From Zopfochytrium polystomum (taxonomy: Eukaryota > Chytridiomycota > Chytridiomycetes > Chytridiales > Chytridiaceae), in assembly GCA_025765615.1 (NCBI GenBank), contig JAIVFJ010000242.1, positions 1 through 64,000 on the forward strand: DNA of 64,000 nt, given 5' to 3'. This document shows, piece by piece, positions 19,324-30,230 of this stretch; within the stretch, counting starts at the first letter, position 1, and the number at the start of each line of letters is the position of its first letter. The translations under genes and the position numbers were made by a program. The notes beneath the pieces are model-generated. The model had not been told where the DNA came from. It was given only the letters and a program-made list of their open reading frames with translations, and searched no databases.

Positions 19324-21305
19324 AAAAGCATTTTTTCTTTTCTTTTTGCTTCCTTCTATCTTTCTTGCCCCAACGCAGTCATCGATTTTTTAGCCCTTCA
19401 GCGTACTTTTTTCCAAGGTTCGGTTTTATCCCTCCTCCTCCCCATCTGCCCTGGCTGCTTTGGGGAGGCTTGTTTTCTTTCTTCTCCACCATCATGTTTT
19501 CTTCATTTTTCTTTCGCAGAGCTGTTTTCCTCGTTGCGAAAGCAGCACCTTTTTTTCTTTCCTTCTCTGCTCACGGCCGGAAGCCAAATCCACAGGATAA
19601 ACGGCACGATTGTGCAGGGAATAAACCTTTTATTACAACACCGACCACTCCTATTTTGAATCTTCCCAAAGGCTCCATTACTCGGCAGCTGGTTTCCGCA
19701 CGGCGGCAGACGAGGAGTCCCTGCAGTTCTGACCTAAATTATCCGTCTTGAGGCAGCGGTCGCCGGTTTGTTTTTTTTCCGGTTAGTTGGAAGCATTTGA
19801 TGTCAAAGAACGCGACCGGCAGGCGCCGCCGCAGCCGTGCCCTCTTTCCCGCAATCTGCCGCCGAAGACCCACGCCGGAAGGCGCTGCTGCGGGAGGAGA
19901 ATTCGTGCTTTTCGCACTCTTCGCTAATGTAGTGTTTGGTGAGGTTGTCGCCAAGCTTAGTCGTGGGATCATCACTCGGAATTGGATGGCCACTTCCGAA
20001 AAGTGTATGTGGCTCCCATTTTTTTCATCAGTTGCAATCTGTTTTGATGACCCAGAGAACCAGAAGAATTTGCCGTAAAGGCGACAGCGCTTAATCGCTG
20101 CTCTTGCCGCATTCGACCTTCATGAAACGGACAGAATTCGCCATGTTGGCTGATTGATGGATTGGGCTGCCGTGGTGATGGGTGGGGTACACTACTGAAG
20201 GTGGTGGTTGTGGGAGGTTGATCTTGGCTTCTGTCAGTCTTGTGTTTGCCTTTATACAAAACTGTTACAAGGACAATCACTTGCAAAATGCTGCAAGTCA
20301 TCCTTGCAGAGCAGTATCAGGTCAAAGCTCCTGCACACTGCTTACACCAAAAGACCCAAAACTAATAGAAACCGCTTGGTCCCTCGATATTTGTAGCTGC
20401 TGTCCTCGCCGTTGCACGCTCTTGTGATAGGCTTTCCCCCCTATCTCTATTTTCCTCTGAGTCACTCTCTTCGCCGCCAATGCCATGATTTGTCCTTGGA
20501 TATCCGCTTCCCCGAAGCAGCGTGGATCGTTCGCAAATGAGGTTGATCGACAGGATCGCTCCGCAAGGAAGAGGGCGAAGGTTATTTTGCCGCCGAGAGT
20601 GACAATTGAGGCGCTGTACACTTGTTGTGGAGATGCTTAGTATGGTTCGAAGTCGGCTAGGAGAGTGCATTTGATGCCCGATGTGTGGCGAGGGAAATGT
20701 TAATATTAATCGGAGTTCGTCGGCAGCAAGATGTTCGTTGTCGGCTTCAGCCTCTCTCTGTTCACGAGGGGAAGGCGCGGTGGAAAAAAAACTTGTTGTA
20801 GGTGCGACCACCCCTAACATCGACATTGTGCAGAGAGCGTTGCGGTGAACGAAAACTTGCTCACGATGCGCCTCCTAAGTACGGAGACCCTCCGTGGTCG
20901 GGGACGGCCTCAGGGGGCATTTGCAATGGCGGCGGGAAAGAAGGCTGATTTTAAAATTGGGTGGCATCAAACGACATACTCGATCTCGGCATGTCTCGAG
21001 GCTGATACGCGATGGTAGACCAATTGTCAACGGAGCACCCTTGCTCAACAGCCTCCTCAAAAAGGACAGATCCAACGTGAAGTCAATCGATTCCTCATTA
21101 TTGATGTGTTTCGATAATCCTCAGAATGGTAAGTAGAGTGCAAAGTGAATACTGAAGCGTAAATGCTTTCGTTGATCAATCAAGAGCTCCCCATTGCCGA
21201 CTGCACGCGGAATCCCATATAAAGGTGGTGGGGGGATTGCTCAGGATGGATTGAACTCCAGTTGTTTTTTTGACGGCCTCTAAACCGAGCACGCACGCCC
21301 ACATA
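19324..21305. other. Intergenic with kinase-like debris
   Basis: Apart from the kinase-like fragment at 19800-19965, I see no supported gene. The minus-strand frames around 20320-20830 are open but have no recognisable motif. Two small plus-strand blocks, CFDDPENQK at about 20040 and CFDNPQNGK at about 21110, resemble each other and may be remnants of another duplication. Confidence 0.4.
19800..19965 (-). pseudogene. Kinase-like gene fragment
   Basis: The minus strand reads KLGDNLTKHYISEECEKHEF followed by a degenerate RSSA... segment, clearly related to the KLGDKLSKYYIREACEKHGF exon of the flanking copies. No other exon of that gene was found nearby. Confidence 0.65.
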
Positions 21306-22350
21306 GTATGTCTTAGACTCTGTCAACCCAAAGAGTATTCAACGAGTCATCCACACTCATACCGCCCTCCACAGCAGATCCTCGTCATGATCTCGCCGAT
21401 TACTTCCCCGGATTCTTCCTGCCGCTGCCGGCAGCTCTGACACTGCCTCGCGTTCCCCCCTCCGCTTTCTTCGGCCTCGCCGCGGTGGCGGCGGCTGGCT
21501 TCCGCGCGGCGGCTGGCGAGGTCATCCCGGCGGTCTTGGCCTGCGTCGCCTTCCCAGAGGCGCCGACCGCCGGTTTCGTCGCTGCGGTCTTTTTTTTAGT
21601 ATTTCCCCCCGTTAGCCGCGAGTGTTTGATGTGATGTGAAAAGAAACGCATTCGGCCCCCTGTCCCTCCTTCGCTTCCGCTTATTTATCCCCCTCGCACC
21701 TTTCCCGCGTTGCCGCTGCCCTTCCTCCCGCACGTTGCTGTCGCGGGTGGTGCGCGCCGGAACAGGTGTTGCCCCGCGGCGGCGGCGGCGCTGCGGAAGG
21801 CGAACCCGTGCTTTTCGCACGCTTCGCGGATGTAGTATTTGGAGAGCTTGTCGCCGAGCTTGAGCATGTCTTCGTCGATGGTGCCGGGTACTTGCGCTGT
21901 TGGGGGGCGATTGGTGGAGAGGAGAGGGGGTGGGGGGGAAGGGGGAAGGAGGGCAGGCGGTTTTGTGTGGGGCGGTGGGGTGTCAGGGGATCAGGGGACT
22001 GCGCAGCGCGGGAGGTCGCCAACGACGTTTCTCCAAAACAATATGAATTCTCCCTCCCTTCCAACCTGAGCCCCAGTCAATCAGCTCCGCCTTTCCAGTT
22101 CGAGACTATTTCCAAAAAGAAAGTGGATCATCAGTACTTCCGCCCACAGGCCCTAACACTGGTTCGCTGAGTTTGGGCTTGGCCGCGCTGGCGGACGACT
22201 CGTCGCCGGCGGCCTGGAACTTGCGGCGTGCGGCGGGGTCCTTTGCGGCGGAGGCGACGTAGTCGGAGAGACCCTTTTCGCCGACTTTTTTCTGCAGCAT
22301 GGAGTCTTTCGAGACGGAGATGAGCTGGCCGGCTTTGGTGTTTGTTTTTT
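21306..22350. repeat. Segmental duplication, copy 2
   Basis: Partner of 14917-16090. Homology continues with more divergence through the coding exons up to about 22990. Copy 2 lacks about 150 bp present in copy 1, at the point after CCTAACACTGG near 22160. Confidence 0.88.
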
Positions 22351-22982
22351 TGTGGATGTTGTAATTGATTTTACGGGGGTGAAACACGGCATGGGAGGCG
22401 GCGAAAACAACAGAAGTAAAGGCCAAGATCGAAAATACCAGCGCGTGTCGCTGCCACCTCGTGCTCTCCCCACTGCTCCGTAGGCTTCAGTTTCTTGTAC
22501 ACAGCATTGTACTTTTTCCCATCGGTGGAGGCTCTGTAGGCGTCGCCCGCCATGTGGACTTCGCTCGTGTATTCGGGTCCGATCTTATTTAGCGCGCCAG
22601 TTTGAGGGGAATCTGAGAGGTAAGCGTGAGGGCCGGACGGGTGTGGGACTTGGGAAAGAATGGGGGGGAGTTTCGCCAACGGAAGTACCTGGGCTCGGAC
22701 GCCGCCAACATTCTCGATGCGATCGCGGGTGCCCGGCGTAGGGCTCGTGGGGGGGCTCGCGGGGCGAGCGGCGGCTCCGGTGAAAATCAGGAGGAGCAGG
22801 ACGGTAGCGATGGCGGCAGACGCGAGCGAGCGAGAGACGGTGAATCGGCGGCAGGCTCGGCGGGAGAGTGCCGGCAGAGAAGAGGAGGAGGACGAGCCGA
22901 TCGCGGGCGAGCGGGGTGTGGCCGGCGGCAGGGGGGGCGACGGCGGCGTCGTGGCCGGCGGAGGCCCAGGTGGAGCCATCAT
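21400..22982 (-). pseudogene. Secreted/anchored kinase-like protein, copy 2 (catalytic loop deleted)
   Basis: Exon 1, 22982-22689, begins MMAPPGPPP and has a membrane segment (ASAAIATVLLLLIFTGAAA). Exon 2, 22583-22439, encodes IGPEYTSEVHMAGDAYRAS and YNAVYKKLKPTEQWGEHEVAATRAG. Exon 3 starts at 22332 with AGQLISVSKDSMLQKKVGEKGLSDYV and stays in frame through SAAKDPAARRKFQAAGD, where copy 1 is shifted. About 150 bp is then missing, removing the H-x-D-(4)-N catalytic loop, and the frame runs into former non-coding sequence and stops after DPLSFWK. Downstream exons (KLGDKLSKYYIREACEKHG; Lys/Ala-rich tail) are intact. It is kinase-dead as read, but could still make a short secreted protein. Confidence 0.5.
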
Positions 22983-23672
22983 TCGTTGAGGTTGGGGGGA
23001 AGGGGGGAGGTGGGGGCTGGGAAGATGTGCTTCGCCCGCCATCATGCAGGGCGCTGCGCGAGCACTGGCAGTTTCGCATCCTGCCAGCCTGGGTTGGGTG
23101 GAAGACCGGAGCCGAACCGAGCGGAGCCGGAAGACCAACCATCCAGTGTCAATCTTGTCTCTCCCTTTGTTTGTGACAGGGCGGAACAAACTTTGTGTCT
23201 GTGTCAGACCATTTGTGTGTCAGTCTCAACATCTACTGTATGTCTGTCTGTCTGTCTGTCTGCCTGTTCGTCTGCCTGTCTGTCTGTCTGTCGAACAAGA
23301 GCGGCCTGCCGCATTCGGGTCCCCGCCGCCTTTGCGCAGAGAAAATAGCTTGAAGATATGCGCTGACGCCACACAGTGATCATGCCGTTTTGCCGGTCAC
23401 TTGCTTCTTGCTAATACGTGGTCCTGCCGAGGAATTTGTTTTTACTTGACGCTGCCAGTTGGCGGTCGATCCAGCGTGGCTGGGCCGGAACGACGTCAGA
23501 ACGACAAAGGGGTGCTGGGCATGACCTTGTCCGCCTCATGGCTCGTCCGACGGATAGATAGAAGGCATGCATGTCATACAGGGTGTTGGGGTTAGTATGC
23601 ACATCCGTGATTGAATGCTACCTGAGCCAGGGTCAGAGTACCGGCCGAGGCCGAGTAAGTGGAGCGGGGAGT
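22983..23672. other. Intergenic, with CTGT repeat
   Basis: No gene supported. A (CTGT)n tetranucleotide array lies at about 23240-23292. Confidence 0.5.
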
Positions 23673-24030
23673 AGTGACGCAGCTGCACAATTGCGATCAA
23701 AGTCGTCAGTCAGTTCCCTTCGTACTTGATCGGAAAATGAACCATCACCCGATTCTCCGCGTCATGTAACGCGGACCGAAGCTTTTCCCTTCTACTTCTA
23801 TTAATAATAATAATAATAATAATAATAATTGTAAGATCAATTCCATCACCCAGTACAAATTGAAAACGGGGACGCGCAAAGTAGTCGGCGCGGACTGGAG
23901 CGGATTTCATTTCATTTCATTTTTTTTTCTTTTTTTTTTTCTTTCTCCCCTTGTTTTGTTTTTTTTTCTTTCTTTCGTTTGGCTTTCGTTTCGCTTCTCG
24001 TCGCAAAGGGGGGTCGGGCGCGGGAAGCCA
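23673..24030 (+). repeat. Dispersed repeat R2, copy 1
   Basis: Nearly identical to 53303-53665 apart from the length of an internal (AAT)n array, 23800-23829 here, and the TTTCATTTCATTTC/poly-T part. The block includes GATCGGAAAATGAACCATCA and ACGCGGACCGAAGC. I see no coding frame or terminal repeats. Confidence 0.88.
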
Positions 24031-24290
24031 ATCCGACGGGCGGTCAACGGGGTGTGGGTTATCGACAGGCAGGCGCATCATAACCAACCCCTCTTCCCCT
24101 CCTTCAAGTCGTTTTTCTCTCTCCGTCGTCTCTTTTGATTCGAAAAGCGCAATACGCCCCCCTTCCCGCGACGAGCTGTCTTCGAAATTTAATTTTGACG
24201 TGTCAGCGAGCGGGAGGCACCTGCGCCTATTGCGCCGACAGACACGGAGACACGCAACACCAAACGCACACACACACACACACACACACT

Positions 24291-24314
24291 CTCTCTCTCT
24301 CTCTCTCTCTCTCC
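24291..24314. repeat. CT microsatellite
   Basis: (CT)n after a (CA)n run (24268-24290), about 320-360 bp upstream of the start at 24632. Confidence 0.85.
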
Positions 24315-24631
24315 CCCAAGAGGGTGTCTTCTGCGGTCAAATTCATCCAAATGCTCTCGCTCGTGAGTTCTCGCAGGAGACAGCGAGCTCAACATCAAGC
24401 TCTCCCCTCACGGTGTGGATGCCACTGGGAAGCTGGCAGTCAACTCAGCAGTGGCTGTCTTCACCTAATTCCCCACCCTCCCCCGCCATAAATACGCCCG
24501 CTTCCCTCGCTTTCACCACAGCAACCAACAGCACTTTGCAACTCTCCATCTACAAAAGCGTCCCATCCCGCTCACCCCTCTTGCCGATCAACCAGCGCGC
24601 CCAAAAGCTAAAAAAAAAAAAAAAAAAAAAA

Positions 24632-24943
24632 ATGCACCCGCCCACCCTCCACACCCTCCTCCACACCATCTTCCTCCTCCTCACGCTCCTCGGCGCCACA
24701 ACCGCCACCCGCTCGCGCTCCGGCAGCGCGAGCAGCGACGGTTCGATCGGCGACTACAACCGCGACAGCTTCATGGGGACGCCGCCAAACAGCCCGCAGG
24801 CGAACAACCACAACCACAACAACAACCATCACAACAACAACAACAACGACAACAACCACCACAACAACAACCCGTCGCACCGCCCGTCGGCGCTTTCGAG
24901 GAACGGAGCGGCCAAGTCGAATCACAAGCCGACGAGGCACTGA
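24632..24943 (+). CDS. Small secreted protein, SGS-STIGDY family, member 2
   Basis: Single exon, 103 aa. The signal peptide is MHPPTLHTLLHTIFLLLTLLGATTA. The mature part starts RSRSGSASSDGSIGDY and contains NRDSFMGTPPNSP, then an Asn/His-rich low-complexity stretch and a basic end. The ATG follows a run of more than 20 A directly (24610-24632). A TATA-like CATAAAT lies about 145 bp upstream. The core motif is shared with 18924 and 26483, while the tails differ completely (Asn/His here), so the motif is probably the functional unit. Not recognised as a known family. Confidence 0.78.
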   Translation: MHPPTLHTLLHTIFLLLTLLGATTATRSRSGSASSDGSIGDYNRDSFMGTPPNSPQANNHNHNNNHHNNNNNDNNHHNNNPSHRPSALSRNGAAKSNHKPTRH

Positions 24944-25931
24944 ACAAGACGCTGTTTCCTTTTCTGGTTGTTTTCTCCCCGCACTTGGCGTTCTCTTTCT
25001 GGATTGGCAGTATTCCCATCCCATGACCCACCCTCCCCCTCTCCTCCACATCCTAGCTGCTCTTTGGTTGGAGCAGCTCCAGCCTTTACCTGTTTCCGGC
25101 GCTCACTTTTTTGGTGCAAACGCCCACCACCCGATCCCTTTCCAACAAATACATATTTCTCTTGAAGCATTGCCGCGCAAGCCCCTCCGGGCGACGATAG
25201 ACATCTCCCCAGACGCACTCGCACTGCAGTCTGAGGATGGGCCCAGGCCCGTAGAAATTTGTTGCAAGTAAATCAGACTGAGAGGAAACTCGCGGCGAAG
25301 GCGCCAGGCGCCCAAGCGACTCGCCGTTTCCAACCAGAACGAAATTTTAGGGGGGGGGAAAAAAAGGGATACCTGGGGGAACGCACTGTGCAGTATGAAT
25401 CCCTGGTGGTGCTTTCTTCACAGTCTCAGCACCTCACGGAACGTGGCCAATCAATCTTCCCTATTATGCAATGTCGAGCTTTTTATCTGCCTCCCTGTCC
25501 TTAGACATTTGTAGCAAGTTCATCAGACGCGCCTTCCGGAGAACACAACTTGCTGCGAAGGCGGCGAGCAAACAACCCGTCGCCGCTGCTTCACGTCTTC
25601 TCTACCAACCCAACCCGAACGAAATAGAAAAAGTAAGGGAATAGCCAGGGGATCGCGGTGGAAGAATTTCAAATAAAAGCAAGTAGCTTACTTTCTCTGC
25701 TGCTGTGCTGTCTTCTGTTTTTCCCTGTTTCGGGAAGCCAAGTAGTTTGCCCTCGCGCAATGACATATGTGGGTTGTTTGTTTGATTTGATTTATGGAAC
25801 TGCTTTGTCTGCCTGCCTGTCTTCTGGTTGGAAAGGCAAACAGTCTCGTGCACGAAAAGGTATTAATAAATTTGCGCGACACAAACACACCAACACATCA
25901 TTATTGCTCTCCGTCTGTCTGTGTCTCTCTC

Positions 25932-25936
<5 letters not shown>
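24944..25936. other. Intergenic region
   Basis: No supported gene. A short partial repetition, TTTGTAGCAAGTTCATCAGAC versus TTTGTTGCAAGTAAATCAGAC (25257 and 25507), suggests a small local duplication. Confidence 0.45.
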
Positions 25937-25964
<28 letters not shown>

Positions 25965-25967
25965 ACG
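25937..25967. repeat. CT microsatellite
   Basis: (CT)n about 515-545 bp upstream of the start at 26483. Confidence 0.85.
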
Positions 25968-26247
25968 CTGTCTTCTGCCGACGCCGCCGCGAAGGCGTCC
26001 AAACAATGCCGGAGACAGCCAAGCGGAGTCACGAAAATGGAAAGCGGCCAGGCGGAAAAAATAGAAAAAAGAGAAAAACGAGAAGAAAACGCAAAGAAAA
26101 CACGACACCAATGAAAAAAAAAAAAATTGCTGCTGCCTCTTCTTCGTTTTCCTTCTTCTTCTTCTTCTTCATCTTCTTTCTTCCCCTTCAGCCACCGCCC
26201 GACGAAGGCACCTACAACACCTCCCTCATTGAGGGAAGGGTGGCGCG

Positions 26248-26293
26248 CACTGGACTGGACTGGACTGGACTGGACTGGACTGGAGTGGACTGG
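26248..26293. repeat. Pentanucleotide TGGAC array
   Basis: About seven tandem TGGAC units, one of them TGGAG, roughly 190-235 bp upstream of the start at 26483 and just 5' of its TATA-like box. Confidence 0.9.
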
Positions 26294-26328
26294 GACGACC
26301 ACCTGGCTGTCTTCCAAAACCTCTTCGC

Positions 26329-26335
26329 TATAAAA
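26329..26335 (+). promoter_or_regulatory. TATA box
   Basis: TATAAAA, 148-154 bp upstream of the ATG at 26483; position conserved with the two paralogs. Confidence 0.55.
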
Positions 26336-26482
26336 ACCCTCACCAACGGTTTCCTCGTTTTTCACTCCCCAGCAACCCAGCAGCGAGCGCTCCTTCCAAA
26401 GAATCACTTTCAGATCGTTCCCAGCCCAGCCGCCCATCAATACTCTCCAAACAGGAAAGAAAAAAAAAAAAAAAAAAAAGAA

Positions 26483-26797
26483 ATGTCCCGATCCCCGTCC
26501 AGCGTCCTCGTCCTCCTCTCTCTCTTCCTCGCCCTCCTCCTCTCCCTCGTCTCAAACCCCAGCCTCGGCGTCGCGGACGCGCGTCCGACGCGCTCGCGCT
26601 CAGGCAGCGACAGCACGATCGGCGACTACGACCGCAACAGCTTCACGGGCAGCCCGCGCAGCAGCAGCGGCAGCAACCCAGGCAGCCCGCGGGCCGGCGC
26701 CGTGCACCACCACCCGACGCCGCCGCAGAAAGTGAACGAGGTGAGGCCGGCGGAGCGCGTGCAGCACCACCCGCCGCGACACCACCGCCGTCACTGA
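26483..26797 (+). CDS. Small secreted protein, SGS-STIGDY family, member 3
   Basis: Single exon, 104 aa. The signal peptide is rich in Leu (VLVLLSLFLALLLSLV) and ends near GVADA. The mature part starts RPTRSRSGSDSTIGDYDRNSF, then TGSPRSSSGSNPGSPRAG and a His/Pro/Arg-rich tail. The start is preceded by a long A run (26460-26482). Same core motif as members 1 and 2; intronless like member 2. Predicted secreted, disordered, His-rich; a metal-binding tail is possible but unsupported beyond composition. Confidence 0.78.
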   Translation: MSRSPSSVLVLLSLFLALLLSLVSNPSLGVADARPTRSRSGSDSTIGDYDRNSFTGSPRSSSGSNPGSPRAGAVHHHPTPPQKVNEVRPAERVQHHPPRHHRRH

Positions 26798-27499
26798 CGG
26801 GTTTTGTGATTGGGGCACTCGAGGATTTGTTTGTTTCCCGCCCTTTTTACGTTGTTTGATGCGTTTCGCGGCCATCCACACTCCTTTTTCAAAAGGTTCC
26901 GAAGCCCTTTCTGCCCATGATTATGATTCTTGTTTTTTCCCCATCCCACCTTTTAGGTTTCCTTTGTTCCTTTGCACTTTCGGTCAGTTCTGCCCCTTTG
27001 AATTCCCTTCGGCTTGAGACGCATGCGCTTTCGGCCGTCTCCTTGTCTGAAGCAATAAAAAAAAGAGCATTGGTTGCAGTCGCAGGAATTCATTAAGCAG
27101 CGCACCCCCCGAGCGAGCAGGCCTCTGTTGGGCAGTCGCGATGATTGGTTTCTGAACCAAACGTCGCGAATACGGAGCGGATAGCAGAAAATCCGAATCC
27201 CTAACCCACGCACGGCCGGCGTGCATCGAGTCGAGGTTCTTGGGCCCGCACTGCAAGGCGCCGTGCACGAAGTCGATTTAAAACAGATGACGTCGCCATT
27301 CCGCACTACTTTGATCACGTTCCGGTCGTGCGAGTATCCCGCAATGATTCGCTCGGGCAGTTGTGGAGCGGCTCGCTCTTCCATTTCAAGCAGCACGGAA
27401 TGAATGAAGAGAGGCTAGTGTATGACTCCGGTACCGGAGCTTTTTGTAATGAAAACTTCGAAAAATGAGTCCAGTGTGCCGCTGGTGGCATGCTGGCCC
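26798..27499. other. Gap before TTAA element
   Basis: A minus-strand frame of 147 codons (27396-26953) has no recognisable domain. I see no splice structure or paralog, so I do not call a gene. Confidence 0.4.
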
Positions 27500-27503
27500 T
27501 TAA

Positions 27504-30075
27504 CCCTTTAAGGGCCGGTGCCACTGTGCCACATGCGGCACAATGACCCTCAAAGTTGTCCCATACCTAACTTCTGCACCGATGAGACTTTCGTGATGAA
27601 ACTAGAACCAGCACGTTCAGAATTGAAAGGGCTTTCTGTTCGTACCTTTGCACCTTGTTTTACCCAATCTAGACAAATAGTAATTGCAACAAGTCTGCAG
27701 CTGTGCCGATGGCGGCACGCCTTTTCCCCTATTAGTGGACTGATGTAAAAACTGCACCAAAGTCTTTCAAAATTTGCGTACTACTCCGAAAATGGACATG
27801 AAATAAAATGGCTTAAGTGACTATGACTCCAATTTTTTTTTCTATGATGATTCTGTTGAGCAAAAGTTGGAAAAACGAAGAAAAAAGGCCAGTGATAACT
27901 GAATTTCGAAATGTGACACATTTGGATGTTTTGCAACTTGCACCACACTTGCAAAAACAAAGATACACAACTACTTACTTAGTAACAAAGACTGTTTTGG
28001 ATAAGGGCTCTCTGATGATGCCGGCTGTTTGCTCCTTTAATTGAGTTTTGATGAAGATTTGGTCCATTAAGTAGGGGGCACTTTTGAATGGTCATGGAGC
28101 CACTTACTGTCGTTTTAGCAATCCCAGCATTCTCCAAATGAGACCAAACTTACATAGCACATAGCGAAATGACTAAGCTTCAAAATCTTACTTTTTGTTT
28201 GAAGTTTTTATTGATAAATCTGACCACAAAAAATTTTGAAAGAATTAAATGAGTTTAGGGGGTCATAGACAGTATCCATGATGGATGCAAAATCCACTAC
28301 AAAGATACCCTTTGCTTTCCTTTTTTGACAGCTTGCCCCTCAGCATTGTCAAACGCCTTCCTTTTGATCATATCAAACGTTCTGCTGGCAAAAATATGAT
28401 CAGAGAAACACTTCCAACACAAATTCCAATGCAGCATTGTGCACAGATAGTCGAAGTCCTTTGTCCTGGATTTGCAGGGCAACCTTGGCATCGAACACGC
28501 TCCAACAATGGTCCAGGAGGTGCATCCTCCAATGTAAAGGCATAAAATTTGAACTGGAATGTGATAGCCCAGGGTGATTTTGCCTGCTTGAGCCTGTGTG
28601 GTACAAGGGGCCAGTGCATCAGTACCACCAGTAGCTACTTGAGCATTCACAGCACATGCTCCATCACCACCTTCAGCAGCTTCAGAGCCTGCTTCTTCAT
28701 CAGTCTCACGATTGAGTTCTTCTGCAGACAGTTGAGCACAATCCAATTGAGCCAGCTCCATCTCTTTCTCTTCAGACATTCCATTCTTTGGGTGATGCAG
28801 TTCATGATTGTATGAAGCACAAATTCTGAACTTCTTCGTTCCAAACAAGATCAAATGCATCCTTTGGAGTAAACTGTGCAGCTTGTTTGGCTGAGATCCG
28901 AACAGTTTTTGACAGTGTTCCAGTCTCATGTGGATGACGGCATGGATGCAATGTCTGTGCTTTTGTCACTGATTCAACCAACTCACCTGGGTTGGTTGTA
29001 CACTGCTCACCCCCTGCAAGGAGCACACCTATGTCTCTTTCAAACTGCTCAGCGTTGACAATCACAATGTCATCAATCATCTCAAGAGGACAAGGTCCAT
29101 CAGAGCTCTCATCAGCCAGGAGAGCACTTCCAGAGCAAGAAGCACCAGTGGAGCCAACTTGTGCCCCAGAATTTGCCGGATGAATCAATGCTCAAGAAAT
29201 CTGTCCACTTCCAGCAGAACCCATCACCCCCCCCAACAGCAGATTCCAATGGAAAAGCAACCACTTGTCCACACATCAAAGTTCTGTTTTCAGCACTTGC
29301 AGCAGATCCAGAAGCATCCAAATTTCTATGAGCACCAGGCAGTGTAGAGGGCTCCAAACTTCCATGTCCAACCAAAGGTTTGTGTGGGCTCTCTGCGTAT
29401 GTTATAAATATCTGTTCCTGCTTGACGGCGCATAAGAGAGCCACTTTGGGCTGCACGATCACATAGATTTTGTAAGTTGCAAGTTTTTGGATAAGAACAG
29501 ATATCACCAGCCCGAGATTTCAATTCTTTCAAAGTAGACCAGCCAGCGATTTCTTGGAGTGTCCAGAGTTGATTAAATGGATCTCCCAATATGCCTTTGT
29601 GTTTCTCCCGGGCTTCTTTGGCAGTTTTGGTATAGCTGGGGGTGTCTTTTCATTGGCCATCGTTTTCCAAAGTTTGTTCCACGGCAGATTGGCGTTAGCT
29701 GATCAGCAAACGGATTCAAACAAATGAGGTGTCCACAGATGCGCGCATGCTGGATCTACCTCTATGCTAAAAAACGCGATTGGGAATCACGGCGATGTTG
29801 CTGGATCACTCTTTTTGTGGCACATGGACGTGGTGAGCAGGCAGGTTGTGATCAGTGGCACTGTGCCATATATGGCACGCTGTTTCGTTAGTTTGACGAA
29901 ATTTTTTTTCACTAACAAAACGAGGAAGCTAATTTAGACCGCATTTGCAGAATTGGTAGGACTACAACATATTAAAGTTTCACGAGGATTCGTTTTGTTT
30001 TGGTGAAGTTCTTCTAATTGTAATGGCGGAAAAGTCAGTCATTGTGCCGCTGGCGGTACAATGACCGTTAAAGGG
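27504..30075. mobile_element. TTAA-flanked piggyBac-like element
   Basis: Flanked by TTAA on both sides (27500-27503, 30076-30079), with inverted ends of about 45 bp that begin CCCTTTAA and share GCGGCACAATGAC. TTAA targets and a CCC...GGG end are typical of piggyBac-type elements. A second AGGGTTAA follows the right end. The inside is AT-richer than its surroundings (27560-28290). No DDE transposase motif was seen, so it is likely non-autonomous or decayed. Confidence 0.7.
28297..29188 (-). pseudogene. Degenerate ORFs inside TTAA element
   Basis: Overlapping minus-strand frames, 29188-28802 and 28929-28297, have coding-like composition: acidic first part, then EEKEMELAQLDCAQLSAEEL and a C-terminus KRKAFDNAEGQAVKKGKQR that looks nuclear-signal-like. 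Further short frames extend upstream to about 29660. They could be exons of one former element gene. No family recognised. Confidence 0.35.
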
Positions 30076-30230
30076 TTAAAGGGTTAAGCAGCAGCAGCAC
30101 AGTGCCGCATGTTCGCCCATTGCATTGCGGACCGTGGGATGTCTGGTTCTGAACCAGCCTGGAAATCAGCTCACGTGAAAAAACGAAGCCAAAATCATAT
30201 TCGGTCTGCTACAACGACCACCTCGCCCCA

